Shown: one piece after another, positions 55,901-63,798 of the stretch
Layout of the letters: every line of letters starts with the position of its first letter
Position numbering within the stretch: position 1 is the first letter of the stretch
Made by a program: the position numbers and the translations under genes
NCBI RefSeq assembly: GCF_004337695.1
Contig: NZ_SJXJ01000008.1
Coordinates: forward strand, 62,001 to 126,000
Source of the DNA: Tenacibaculum sp. M341
Lineage (GTDB): Bacteria > Bacteroidota > Bacteroidia > Flavobacteriales > Flavobacteriaceae
Length of the DNA: 64,000 nucleotides
Direction of reading: 5' to 3'
The notes under the pieces: model-generated
Database searches by the model: none
Told to the model about the DNA's origin: nothing
Seen by the model: only the letters and a program-made list of their open reading frames with translations

Positions 55901-56378
55901 AAAAGGATTTACAGAACCTGATCCTCGTGAAGATTTATGCGGAAATGATGTAGCCAGAAAACTGCTAATTTTAGCACGAGAGCTAGATTTAGAAAATGAG
56001 TTCGAGGATATTCAAATAGAAAATTTAATACCAGCACCTTTAAGAGAAATTTCATCAGATGAATTTTTGTCAAGTTTAGAAGAATTAAATGCGCCATTTT
56101 TAAGTGTCAAAGAAAATCAGGAAGAAGGCAATGTGTTGAGGTATATAGGAGATTTATATGGAGATCTTCAGCAAACAAAAGGTGAATTAGATGTAAAATT
56201 AGTGTCGGTACCAAAAGATTCTCCATTAGGAAGTTTACAAGGATCAGATGCCATTTTTGAAATTTATACAGAATCATATGGAGAACAACCAATTGTAATT
56301 CAGGGAGCAGGAGCGGGAGCAGAAGTGACGGCAAGAGGAGTGTTTGGAGATATATTAAGACTAGCAAAAAATCAATAG
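52983..56378 (+). CDS. thrA: Three-domain fusion: homoserine O-acetyltransferase-like, aspartokinase, homoserine dehydrogenase
   Basis: 1131 residues. Residues 1-325 are an alpha/beta-hydrolase of the MetX type: INHALTGNSN, nucleophile Ser128 in LIGGSLGGG, Asp around 268-270 (VGVDSDLFF), and His303 in HGHDAFLMEY, a complete triad. Residues 328-780 are an aspartokinase (KVLKFGGKSLSN at the start; LGRNGSNYTASLLANYL; two ACT regulatory repeats). The rest is homoserine dehydrogenase (NIAVFGKGLVGGTLINQVL; VASTDFVENYIPLIEAGF; NVGAGLPLIDTIKLL; GVFSGSLSYIF). It would run aspartate to homoserine and O-acetylhomoserine. An internal Met328 (ATG at 53964, after AAAA) could also be a separate start for the AK-HSD half. 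Confidence 0.9.
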   Translation: MDRKYDLHQITILSYITESGTKITNLPLSYQLFGKPLGTAPVILINHALTGNSNVAGEEGWWKDIIGSNKVIDTEKYTTLCFNIPGNGYDNFLIDNYKDFVARDIASIFLEGLQELKIDQLFALIGGSLGGGIAWEMVTINPIITQHLIPIATDWKSTDWLIANCQIQEQFLVNSSNPLHDARMHAMLCYRTPKSFNNRFQRTKNEELQIFNVESWLLHHGKKLQERYQLASYKLMNQLLKTIDVTREREQIDVLEKIEAFIHIVGVDSDLFFTAEENRDTYKKLAANNPQVTYNEINSIHGHDAFLMEYEQLKKILNPIFNKEEQKMKVLKFGGKSLSNKGIERVLDIIENKINNKEKIAVVVSARGNATDELEEMLEKASKNEAYQEQLEAFRYQQTKITPLIDYSIEFERLQKILEGVHLLGDYSQKIKDEVLAQGELLSVKTIAELLQQRGINAKATDARGLLKTDEKFGNAQPIEEVSKENVVAHFDKHNGDTVNVVTGFIASNLKNETTTLGRNGSNYTASLLANYLNAEELQNYTHVNGIYTANPDLVEDAKKIDKLSFSEANELASFGANILHAKTIIPLLEKNINLRILNTFNVEDTGTLITEKATSKGIKSLSVLEDVALLNFEGRGLLGKVGVDARIFKALSHHDISISIISQGSSERGIGLIVKKNEAEKAVNALEKEFEQDLYNKDVSQISIVSDVAVISIIGQDLSEFHRPYNSLIKNQITPLLFNNTITGKNVSLVVKKSELHKALNVIHGQVFGIAKKINIAVFGKGLVGGTLINQVLDNLKNVLDRRKIHLNIFAISNSKKVLLTKNGVDNNWNENLTNQNEEAFLVDTVIDFAKKHHLENLIAVDNTASTDFVENYIPLIEAGFNLVSSNKIANTVSHSFYKELRKTLEKHNKTYLYETNVGAGLPLIDTIKLLHDSGENITRIRGVFSGSLSYIFNRFSSEEVSFSEVLEEAIKKGFTEPDPREDLCGNDVARKLLILARELDLENEFEDIQIENLIPAPLREISSDEFLSSLEELNAPFLSVKENQEEGNVLRYIGDLYGDLQQTKGELDVKLVSVPKDSPLGSLQGSDAIFEIYTESYGEQPIVIQGAGAGAEVTARGVFGDILRLAKNQ

Positions 56379-56380
56379 TT

Positions 56381-57547
56381 ATGAGCAATTACAAAGAAAC
56401 ACAAGCAATAAGAACACAAACAGAACGCACACAGTTTTTTGAACATTCTACACCAATGTATGTAACGTCAAGTTTTGTTTTTGAAGACGCAGAAGATATG
56501 AGAGCTTCTTTTGCAGAAGAGAAAGAACGAAATTTATATAGTAGATTTTCAAACCCTAATACTACTGAGTTTGTTGAGAAAATAGTTCAAATGGAAGGAG
56601 CAGAATCTGGATATGCATTTGCAACGGGTATGTCTGCTGTTTTTTCAACATTTGCAGCACTACTAAACTCTGGAGATCATATTGTTTCTTCAAGATCAGT
56701 TTTTGGTTCTACTCATAGTTTGTTTACTAAATTTTTACCAAAGTGGAATATAACAACAAGTTATTTTAAAATAAACGAGCCTGAGAAAATAGAAAGCTTA
56801 ATAACAGAAAAAACAAAAATTCTGTACGCAGAAACACCTACCAATCCGGCAGTAGATATTATTGATTTAGAATTATTAGGGCAAATAGCAAAAAAGCATA
56901 ATCTACTATTAGTTATAGACAATTGTTTTGCAACACCTTATTTACAAAATCCAATAAAATTTGGGGCTGATTTAGTTATTCATTCAGCAACAAAATTAAT
57001 TGACGGACAAGGTAGAGTTTTAGGAGGAGTGACAGTTGGTAAGAAAGAGTTGATTAGAGAGATTTATTTATTCTCAAGAAATACCGGTCCGGCAATGTCT
57101 CCATTCAATGCATGGGTGTTATCCAAAAGTTTAGAAACTTTGGCAGTAAGAGTTGAAAAACATTGTGAAAATGCGTTAAAGGTAGCGCAGTTTTTAGAAA
57201 GTCATGCAAAAGTTAATGTGGTTAAATATCCTTTTTTACCATCACATCCACAATACGAAATTGCAAAAAAGCAAATGTATTTAGGGGGTAATATTGTAGC
57301 TTTTGAAGTAAAAGGAGGAATTGAATCTGGACGTAGTTTTTTAAACAATATAAAAATGTGTTCATTATCAGCAAATTTAGGAGATACCAGAACCATTGTT
57401 ACACATCCAGCATCAACAACACATAGTAAGTTAACTGTAGAAGATAGATTGGAAGTAGGTATAACTGATGGATTAGTAAGATGTTCTATAGGTTTAGAAA
57501 ATGTAGAAGATATAATTAACGATTTAAAGCAAGCATTAGAAATTTAG
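56381..57547 (+). CDS. metZ: Trans-sulfuration PLP enzyme (O-succinylhomoserine sulfhydrylase/cystathionine gamma-synthase type)
   Basis: 388 residues. NLYSRFSNPNTTEFVEKIVQMEGAESGYAFATGMSAVFSTFAALLNSGD is the family front segment, the PLP lysine sits in VIHSATKLIDGQGRVLGG, and the tail TRTIVTHPASTTHSKLTVEDRLEVGITDGLVRCSIGLENVEDI is shared with MetY. Shorter than MetY and closest in feel to MetZ/MetB. Follows the fusion gene by 2 bp, so it belongs to the SAM-controlled operon. Substrate assignment among MetB, MetZ and methionine gamma-lyase is not certain. Confidence 0.88.
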   Translation: MSNYKETQAIRTQTERTQFFEHSTPMYVTSSFVFEDAEDMRASFAEEKERNLYSRFSNPNTTEFVEKIVQMEGAESGYAFATGMSAVFSTFAALLNSGDHIVSSRSVFGSTHSLFTKFLPKWNITTSYFKINEPEKIESLITEKTKILYAETPTNPAVDIIDLELLGQIAKKHNLLLVIDNCFATPYLQNPIKFGADLVIHSATKLIDGQGRVLGGVTVGKKELIREIYLFSRNTGPAMSPFNAWVLSKSLETLAVRVEKHCENALKVAQFLESHAKVNVVKYPFLPSHPQYEIAKKQMYLGGNIVAFEVKGGIESGRSFLNNIKMCSLSANLGDTRTIVTHPASTTHSKLTVEDRLEVGITDGLVRCSIGLENVEDIINDLKQALEI

Positions 57548-57563
57548 GAAATAAATAAAAGCT

Positions 57564-57571
57564 TATTTTTG
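57564..57571 (+). promoter_or_regulatory. -7 box of the Rrf2 gene, 4 nt from its ATG
   Basis: TATTTTTG then CAAT then the ATG at 57576. Same geometry as at 13570 and 41401. Confidence 0.55.
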
Positions 57572-57575
57572 CAAT

Positions 57576-57983
57576 ATGCTTTCTAAAAAAACTAAATACG
57601 GAATCAAAGCTCTTACTTGTATAGCAAAGCAAGAAAAGGGTACTATGCTTCAAATAGCAGCAATAGCTGAAAGAGAAAATATATCTCATAAGTTTTTAGA
57701 AAGTATTTTGCTAACACTTCGAAAATCAGGAGTTTTAGGTGCAAAAAAAGGCAAAGGAGGAGGGTATTATTTAGTAAAAGCCGCAGAAGAAGTAAAAATG
57801 ACAGATGTTATTAGAACTTTAGAAGGACCTATTGCAATGGTTCCGTGTGTAAGTTTAAACTTTTACGAAAAATGCGATGACTGTCCAGATGAAAATGCAT
57901 GTGCTGTACATAAGCTAATGATTCAAGTAAGAGATAATACTTTAAAAGTTTTGAGAAACACAACACTAGCGGATTTAGTGTAA
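57576..57983 (+). CDS. Rrf2-family transcriptional regulator with four cysteines
   Basis: 135 residues. An Rrf2 winged helix (MLSKKTKYGIKALTCIAKQEKGTMLQIAAIAERENISHKFLESILLTLRKSGVLGAKKGKGGGYYL) is followed by a dimerisation helix. Cysteines 91, 100, 103 and 109 (VPCVSLNFYEKCDDCPDENAC) are spaced like the [2Fe-2S] or [4Fe-4S] ligands of IscR/NsrR-type members, so an Fe-S cluster sensor is plausible, though CymR-type cysteine sensing cannot be excluded. Between the methionine genes and the sulfate-reduction operon, it is the natural candidate to control the latter. Confidence 0.92.
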   Translation: MLSKKTKYGIKALTCIAKQEKGTMLQIAAIAERENISHKFLESILLTLRKSGVLGAKKGKGGGYYLVKAAEEVKMTDVIRTLEGPIAMVPCVSLNFYEKCDDCPDENACAVHKLMIQVRDNTLKVLRNTTLADLV

Positions 57984-58112
57984 GTTTTTAGTAGAGTTAA
58001 GAACTAAAAATCGGTGGAAAATATCAAGTAAATAAGAACATTTATACTCAATATTTTTTACTGTAAAGACTAAACATAGTATTATAGAATTGTTAATTTT
58101 TCTTTTTTTATT

Positions 58113-58174
58113 TTGATATTAATAATGTGTGCGTATATTTACAAAATCTAAAACCTAGTAATCCGATAGGGTAA
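58113..58174 (+). promoter_or_regulatory. Promoter of the sulfate-reduction operon with overlapping palindromic operator
   Basis: TTG (58113-58115), 18 nt, TATATTTA (58134-58141, one mismatch). Just downstream, TAATCCGATAGGGTAA (58159-58174) is an imperfect palindrome agreeing with its own reverse complement at 10 of 16 positions (core CCnATnGG). Position just past the start site suits a repressor; the neighbouring Rrf2 protein is the obvious candidate. Confidence 0.5.
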
Positions 58175-58188
58175 ATGTGTTTTAAAAG

Positions 58189-58443
58189 ATGATTGTAGAA
58201 CAAATAACAGAAAATAAGACCACGTATAAATCAGATAAATATTCTGAGAAACCTATGCGTAGTATAGTGAAATCGATAAGTTGGAGGGTTCTAGGAACTA
58301 TAGATACGGTTCTTATTTCTTGGCTAATAACAGGAGAGTTAACAACTGCTTTTTCGATAGGATCAATAGAACTAGTAACAAAAATGATGTTATATTTTTT
58401 TCACGAAAGAATATGGAACAATATAAAATGGGGTAAAAGATGA
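58189..58443 (+). CDS. DUF2061 small membrane protein
   Basis: 84 residues. MRSIVKSISWRVLGTIDTVLISWLITGELTTAFSIGSIELVTKMMLYFFHERIWNNIKWG is the whole DUF2061 domain: two short membrane helices with a conserved HERIW end. An extra N-terminal stretch (MIVEQITENKTTYKSDKYSEK) is unusual. DUF2061 genes often accompany cysDN; role unproven, perhaps in sulfate handling. It overlaps cysH by 4 bp (ATGA). Confidence 0.85.
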   Translation: MIVEQITENKTTYKSDKYSEKPMRSIVKSISWRVLGTIDTVLISWLITGELTTAFSIGSIELVTKMMLYFFHERIWNNIKWGKR

Positions 58444-59063
58444 GTGTAGATACATTAGATTTAAAAGTAATAAACGAAGAATTAAAAGATAAGACACCAC
58501 AAGAGATTGTTGCGTGGGCATTATCAGTAGCAAAAGCACCAGTAATTACCACCAATTTTAGACCTTATGAAGGAGCTATTTTAAATTTAGTAGTTTCTCA
58601 GCAAGAACAAATTAAAGTGATATGGTGTGATACGGGTTACAATACTCCACAAACTTACAAGCATGCTGAAGAGCTAATACATAAGTTACAATTAAACGTG
58701 CAATTATATGTGCCTAAACAAACAGTTGCACACAGAAATATCACATTAGGTTTACCTACTATCGACGATCCTAATCATACAATTTTTACTGAACAAGTAA
58801 AATTAGAACCATTTAAAAGAGCGATGAAAGAACATGCGCCTGATGTATGGTTTACAAATTTAAGAAAAGGACAAACTGCATTTAGAGATAGTATAGATGT
58901 AGTTTCAAAGAGTAAAGATGGAATTTTAAAAGTAAGTCCTTTTTATAATTGGTCAGATGAAGCTTTAGATGCTTATTTAGAAGAGCATAATTTGCCAAAT
59001 GAATTTAAATACTTTGATCCAACCAAAGTAGAGAGTAACAGAGAGTGTGGTTTACATATTTAA
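58440..59063 (+). CDS. cysH: Phosphoadenosine/adenosine phosphosulfate reductase family
   Basis: 207 residues. Reduces (P)APS to sulfite using thioredoxin. The catalytic Cys203 is in the C-terminal NRECGLHI motif; the only other cysteine is Cys63 (VIWCDTGYNTPQTY). The CC..CxxC [4Fe-4S] motif of APS reductases is absent, which by family rule points to PAPS as substrate. At 207 residues it is shorter than the usual 240. Overlaps the DUF2061 gene by 4 bp and lies 9 bp before cysD. Confidence 0.93.
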   Translation: MSVDTLDLKVINEELKDKTPQEIVAWALSVAKAPVITTNFRPYEGAILNLVVSQQEQIKVIWCDTGYNTPQTYKHAEELIHKLQLNVQLYVPKQTVAHRNITLGLPTIDDPNHTIFTEQVKLEPFKRAMKEHAPDVWFTNLRKGQTAFRDSIDVVSKSKDGILKVSPFYNWSDEALDAYLEEHNLPNEFKYFDPTKVESNRECGLHI

Positions 59064-59072
59064 ATTAAGGAA

Positions 59073-59978
59073 ATGAGTACAAATATATTACAAGTAGGAG
59101 CCTTAGAAAGTGAAGCAATATATATTATCAGAGAAGTAGTTGCCCAGTTTGAAAAGCCTGTGTTATTATTCTCGGGTGGTAAAGACAGTATTACATTGGT
59201 AAGATTAGCACAAAAAGCATTTTATCCAGCAAAAATTCCTTTTCCATTAATGCACATTGATACTGGACACAATTTTCCTGAAACTATTGAATTTAGAGAT
59301 CGATTAGTAAAAGAATTAGGTGTTGAGCTAATTGTTAGAAATGTTCAAGACAATATTGATGCAGGTAAAGTAAAAGAAGAAACAGGAAAGTATGCTAGTA
59401 GAAATATGTTGCAAACTGAAACTTTACTAGATGCTATTGAAGAATTTGGTTTTGATGCTTGTATAGGTGGTGCAAGAAGAGATGAAGAGAAGGCGAGAGC
59501 TAAAGAGCGTATTTTTTCTGTGAGGGATGATTTTGGTCAGTGGGATGAGAAAAATCAACGACCAGAATTATTTGATATGCTAAACGGACGCATTGATTTA
59601 GGACAAAATGTACGTGTGTTTCCTATATCCAACTGGACAGAGTTAGATGTGTGGTCATATATTCAGAAAGAAGAAATTGAAATACCATCAATTTATTTTG
59701 CACATAAGCGGGAAACATTCATAAGAGATGGACTTATTTGGTCTGCAAATGACGAAGTAGTTTACAGAGAAGAAGATGAAGAAGTAGCAGAAAGAATGGT
59801 GCGTTTTAGAACTGTGGGAGATATGAGTTGTACAGCAGCCGTACTGTCAACAGCAACAGAGATTAATACAATAGTAGCCGAAATTAGAACTTCTACAATT
59901 TCAGAAAGAGGAGCAAGAATAGATGATAAGAGATCTGAAGCTGCTATGGAAAAACGTAAACAACAAGGATATTTTTAA
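59073..59978 (+). CDS. cysD: Sulfate adenylyltransferase subunit 2
   Basis: 301 residues. N-type PPi synthase motif LLFSGGKDSITLVRLAQKAF, then HIDTGHNFPETIEFRD, GGARRDEEKARAKERIFSVRD and the C-terminal RTVGDMSCTAAVLSTATEINTIVAEIRTSTISERG. With CysN it makes adenosine 5'-phosphosulfate from sulfate and ATP, driven by GTP. It is the second enzyme gene of the run. Confidence 0.98.
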   Translation: MSTNILQVGALESEAIYIIREVVAQFEKPVLLFSGGKDSITLVRLAQKAFYPAKIPFPLMHIDTGHNFPETIEFRDRLVKELGVELIVRNVQDNIDAGKVKEETGKYASRNMLQTETLLDAIEEFGFDACIGGARRDEEKARAKERIFSVRDDFGQWDEKNQRPELFDMLNGRIDLGQNVRVFPISNWTELDVWSYIQKEEIEIPSIYFAHKRETFIRDGLIWSANDEVVYREEDEEVAERMVRFRTVGDMSCTAAVLSTATEINTIVAEIRTSTISERGARIDDKRSEAAMEKRKQQGYF

Positions 59979-60061
59979 AGAAAAGAAATAAGTATTAAGT
60001 ACAAAGTAATAGGTAGATATGTGTCTCAATACTAGTACTCAATACTCAATATTGTAAAAAC

Positions 60062-61309
60062 ATGAACGTACTAAAAATAGCAACAGCAGGGAGTGTAGAT
60101 GACGGAAAGAGTACTTTAATAGGACGAATTTTATACGATACTAAATCATTAACAGACGATAAGTTAGAGGCTATTGAGGAAAAGAGTAAGCAAAAAGGAT
60201 TTGATTACTTAGATTTTTCTTTAGCTACCGACGGATTAGTAGCAGAAAGAGAGCAAGGGATTACCATAGATGTTGCTCACATATATTTTTCTACACCAAC
60301 TACTAGTTTTATCATAGCAGATACTCCAGGACATATAGAGTATACAAGAAACATGGTAACGGGGGCTTCTAACTCACAAGCATCTATTGTGTTAGTTGAT
60401 GCTAGAAACGGAGTCGTAGAGCAAACATATCGTCACTTTTTTATCAATAATTTATTACGTGTAAAAGATGTAGTGATTGCAGTAAATAAGATGGATTTGG
60501 TTGATTATTCAGAAGAAAAATTCAATCAAATAAAAGGAGAGATCACTTATTTAGCTGAAAAAAGTGGATATCAAAATCAAAATATAACATTTATTCCAGT
60601 GTCAGCTTTACATGGTGATAATGTAGTAAATGTATCAGATAAAATGGATTGGTATAAAGGTCAATCTTTATTAGATCATTTAGAAGCTATAGAAACGAAT
60701 AAAGCTGAAGAAGCTTCAAGAACTCGTTTTCCTGTTCAAAGTGTAATACGCCCAAAAACTGAAAATTATCACGATTACAGAGGGTATGCAGGAAAAGTAT
60801 ATGGAGGTTCATTAGCTGTGGGAGATGAGGTAACAATTTTACCTTCTGATACGAAATCAAAAATAAAAAGTATTCAATTTTTTGATAAAGAATACGAAGT
60901 TGCACAACAAGGAAGTTCAGTAAATATCACTCTTGAAGACGATGTAAATGTTAGTAGAGGTGATATGTTAGTAAAAGCTGGAGAAGAACCTAAAGTTGTA
61001 AAACAATTAGAAGCTACCGTTTGTTGGATGGATAAAACTCCTCTGCAAGCATCGGAGAAATATTACTTGAAACATGGTGTTAACGATGCACAGGTTAAGA
61101 TCATGAGTTTAGATTCATTGATACATACCGATTTTTCAGGTAAAGAACAAAACCCTTCAAAATTATCTTTAAATGAAATCGGCGACGTTTCATTAAAAAT
61201 AAGTAAGCCTTTATTTGTAGATAGTTATCAAGAAAATAAGGCAAACGGGGCTTTTATTTTAATCAATCCAAAAACCAACAATACTGCAGGAGTTGGTTTT
61301 ATAAAATAG
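60062..61309 (+). CDS. cysN: Sulfate adenylyltransferase subunit 1 (GTPase)
   Basis: 415 residues, EF-Tu-like. G1 TAGSVDDGKSTLIGRIL, switch region EREQGITIDVAHIYF, G3 DTPGHIEYTRNM and G4 AVNKMDL. The domains end at about residue 415; there is no C-terminal CysC (APS kinase) extension as in some fused CysNC proteins. The 83-bp gap after cysD contains short AT repeats (ACTCAATACT copies) and no gene. Confidence 0.98.
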   Translation: MNVLKIATAGSVDDGKSTLIGRILYDTKSLTDDKLEAIEEKSKQKGFDYLDFSLATDGLVAEREQGITIDVAHIYFSTPTTSFIIADTPGHIEYTRNMVTGASNSQASIVLVDARNGVVEQTYRHFFINNLLRVKDVVIAVNKMDLVDYSEEKFNQIKGEITYLAEKSGYQNQNITFIPVSALHGDNVVNVSDKMDWYKGQSLLDHLEAIETNKAEEASRTRFPVQSVIRPKTENYHDYRGYAGKVYGGSLAVGDEVTILPSDTKSKIKSIQFFDKEYEVAQQGSSVNITLEDDVNVSRGDMLVKAGEEPKVVKQLEATVCWMDKTPLQASEKYYLKHGVNDAQVKIMSLDSLIHTDFSGKEQNPSKLSLNEIGDVSLKISKPLFVDSYQENKANGAFILINPKTNNTAGVGFIK

Positions 61310-61318
61310 CAAAGTAAA

Positions 61319-61669
61319 ATGGCAATTATCATAACAGACGAATGTATTAATTGTGGTGCATGTGAGCCAGAATGCCCTAATACAGCAATATATGAAGGTG
61401 CAGAAGATTGGAATTATAGTGAAGGAACTTCATTAAATGGAAATGTAACGTTGCCTAATGGTAATACGTTGGAAGCAGATTCAGAGCAAGAGCCAATATC
61501 TGATGAGTATTATTTTATTGTTCCAGATAAATGTACTGAGTGTAAAGGGTTTCATGAAGAACCACAATGTGCAGCTGTTTGTCCTGTCGATTGTTGTGTG
61601 CCAGATGAGGATCATGTAGAAACTGAAGAAGAATTATTAAGTAAGCAAAAGTTCTTACATAACGAGTAA
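61319..61669 (+). CDS. 2[4Fe-4S] ferredoxin
   Basis: 116 residues. First cluster [20 protein letters not shown] (Cys 9, 12, 15, 19) and second [24 protein letters not shown], with an insertion typical of the Alvin/plant-pathogen-type ferredoxin between Cys 2 and 3. It most likely feeds electrons to the sulfite reductase 11 bp downstream. Confidence 0.93.
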   Translation: MAIIITDECINCGACEPECPNTAIYEGAEDWNYSEGTSLNGNVTLPNGNTLEADSEQEPISDEYYFIVPDKCTECKGFHEEPQCAAVCPVDCCVPDEDHVETEEELLSKQKFLHNE

Positions 61670-61680
61670 AAATTAACATC

Positions 61681-63786
61681 ATGCAAAGTTTTAGAAGCGA
61701 AATAGAAAATCCAGTTGTAGAAAAAGATATTCTAGAATTAGAGCGTAAGATTCAATTATTTAAAGAGGGTAGGATAGATGAAGAGCGTTTTAGAAGTTTA
61801 CGTTTAGCAAGAGGAGTATACGGTCAGCGTCAATTAGGGGTACAAATGATTCGTATAAAAATACCTTATGGAAAAATAACTAGTGAGCAATTGCATAGAA
61901 TTAGTGACGTGTCTGATGAGTATTCTAGAGGAAGGTTGCATATAACAACTCGTCAAGATATTCAAATTCATTATGTAAGTTTAGATAGAACACCAGAATT
62001 ATGGTCGCAGTTAGAAAAGGATGATATTACATTAAGAGAAGCTTGTGGTAATGCAGTACGTAATGTAACAGCATCAGAAACAGCAGGAATTGATGTGAAT
62101 GAGCCTTTTGATGTTACTCCTTATGCACATGCTACCTTTGAATTTTTCTTAAGAAACCCTATTTGTCAAGAAATGGGAAGAAAATTCAAAATGTCATTTT
62201 CATCAACAGAAGAAGATACAGCAATAAGTTTTATACACGATTTAGGATTTATTGCTAAAGTAAAAAAAGTAGGCGATAAAGAAATTAGAGGTTTCAAAGT
62301 TATGTTAGGTGGAGGTTTAGGTTCGCAACCTAGGCAAGCTGATGTAATGTATGAGTTTTTAGAAGAAGATTTGATAATACCTACTATTGAAGGAGTATTG
62401 AGAGTATTTGATCGTCATGGAGAAAGAACCAAAAGAGCAAAAGCTAGAATGAAGTTTTTGTTAAAAAGTGTTGGTTTAGATGGTTTTTTAGCATTAGTAG
62501 AGGCAGAAAGAAAAGCATTGGCATATCAGTCTTATCCAATAGATACTTCCAAATTTGAAGAGGAAGTTGTATTTGAAACATTGGAAGCTCCAGTTGTTAC
62601 TTTAGAAGACCAAGATACATATGAAAAGTGGAAAATTTCTAATGTGATAAAGCAAAAACAAGATGGTTTGTTTGCTGTAGGTATAAAAGTACATTTAGGA
62701 GATTTTTATACAGATAAAGCTCGTTTGTTAGCTGATTTGATAAAGAAATATGGAGCTAATGAATTACGATTTACCTTACGTCAGAATATTTTAATTCGTC
62801 ATGTGCGAGAAGCTTTTTTACCTGTTTTTTATACAGAACTTAAAAAGTTAGGATTTACATCTTTAGGATACAATAGTACGGCAGATATTACTGCTTGTCC
62901 AGGTACAGATACATGTAATTTAGGAATAGCAAGTAGTACAGGAATAGCTGCTGAATTAGAGCGAGTATTTGAAAATGAATATCCACAGTACATCAATAAT
63001 AAAGACATCACAATTAAAATAAGTGGATGTATGAATGCTTGCGGCCAGCATAACATGGCTCATATTGGATATCAAGGAATGTCTGTAAAATCAGGAGGAT
63101 TGGTAGCTCCTGCATTACAAATTTTAATAGGAGGAGGTATTGAAGGTGATGGGAAAGGACGTTTTTCTGATAAATTAGTAAAAATACCTAGTAAAAGAGG
63201 TCCAGAATCATTAAGGATTCTTTTAAACGATTTTGAAGCTCACAAAAATGGAAACGAAGACTTTTTAGCATATTATGATAGACAAGGTAAAACATATTTT
63301 TATGATTTACTAAAGCATTTATCAGATGTAACAAATTTACAAGAGGACGATTTTATTGATTGGGGACATGATAAAAATTATGTAAAAGCTATTGGAGTAG
63401 GAGAATGTGCAGGAGTTGTAATAGATTTAGTAGCTACCTTATTATTTGAAAGTGAAGAAAAATTAGAAAATGCAGCAGAAGCATTAAAAGAAGGGCAGTG
63501 GTCAGATAGTATTTATCACTCTTATGCAGGAATGGTAAATGTGGCTAAGGCTTTATTAACTTCTGAAGGATTAAAAACTAACACTCAAGTTGGGATTATT
63601 GAAAATTTTGATAGTACCTTTATAGAGAATAATAAGTTAGAATTGTCAAGTTCTTTTTCAGATTTAGTATATCAAATTAATAAAAACAAACCATCAAAAG
63701 AATTTGCAAGTACATACTTAGAAGAAGCAAAATCATTATATAAAAAAGTAGACGCTTATAGAAAGGCAGTAGTGGTAGAAAGTTAA
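61681..63786 (+). CDS. Ferredoxin-type nitrite/sulfite reductase with C-terminal extension
   Basis: 701 residues. Two ferrodoxin-like half-domains and two sirohaem domains: YSRGRLHITTRQDIQIHYV and LRFTLRQNILIRHV are the paired substrate-Arg segments; the siroheme-[4Fe-4S] ligands are Cys406, Cys412 (ACPGTDTCNLG), Cys450 and Cys454 (ISGCMNACGQHNMAHIG). About 140 residues after the catalytic part (from 560) are helical and unrelated to the standard enzyme, as seen in Bacteroidota homologues annotated with a HEPN-like domain. In this context it should reduce sulfite to sulfide. Confidence 0.93.
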   Translation: MQSFRSEIENPVVEKDILELERKIQLFKEGRIDEERFRSLRLARGVYGQRQLGVQMIRIKIPYGKITSEQLHRISDVSDEYSRGRLHITTRQDIQIHYVSLDRTPELWSQLEKDDITLREACGNAVRNVTASETAGIDVNEPFDVTPYAHATFEFFLRNPICQEMGRKFKMSFSSTEEDTAISFIHDLGFIAKVKKVGDKEIRGFKVMLGGGLGSQPRQADVMYEFLEEDLIIPTIEGVLRVFDRHGERTKRAKARMKFLLKSVGLDGFLALVEAERKALAYQSYPIDTSKFEEEVVFETLEAPVVTLEDQDTYEKWKISNVIKQKQDGLFAVGIKVHLGDFYTDKARLLADLIKKYGANELRFTLRQNILIRHVREAFLPVFYTELKKLGFTSLGYNSTADITACPGTDTCNLGIASSTGIAAELERVFENEYPQYINNKDITIKISGCMNACGQHNMAHIGYQGMSVKSGGLVAPALQILIGGGIEGDGKGRFSDKLVKIPSKRGPESLRILLNDFEAHKNGNEDFLAYYDRQGKTYFYDLLKHLSDVTNLQEDDFIDWGHDKNYVKAIGVGECAGVVIDLVATLLFESEEKLENAAEALKEGQWSDSIYHSYAGMVNVAKALLTSEGLKTNTQVGIIENFDSTFIENNKLELSSSFSDLVYQINKNKPSKEFASTYLEEAKSLYKKVDAYRKAVVVES

Positions 63787-63798
63787 AAGTTACGAATT

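Noticed and set aside
59979-60061. Small gene or regulatory RNA between cysD and cysN
   Set aside because: Only short AT-rich direct repeats (ACTCAATACT); no start or structure.
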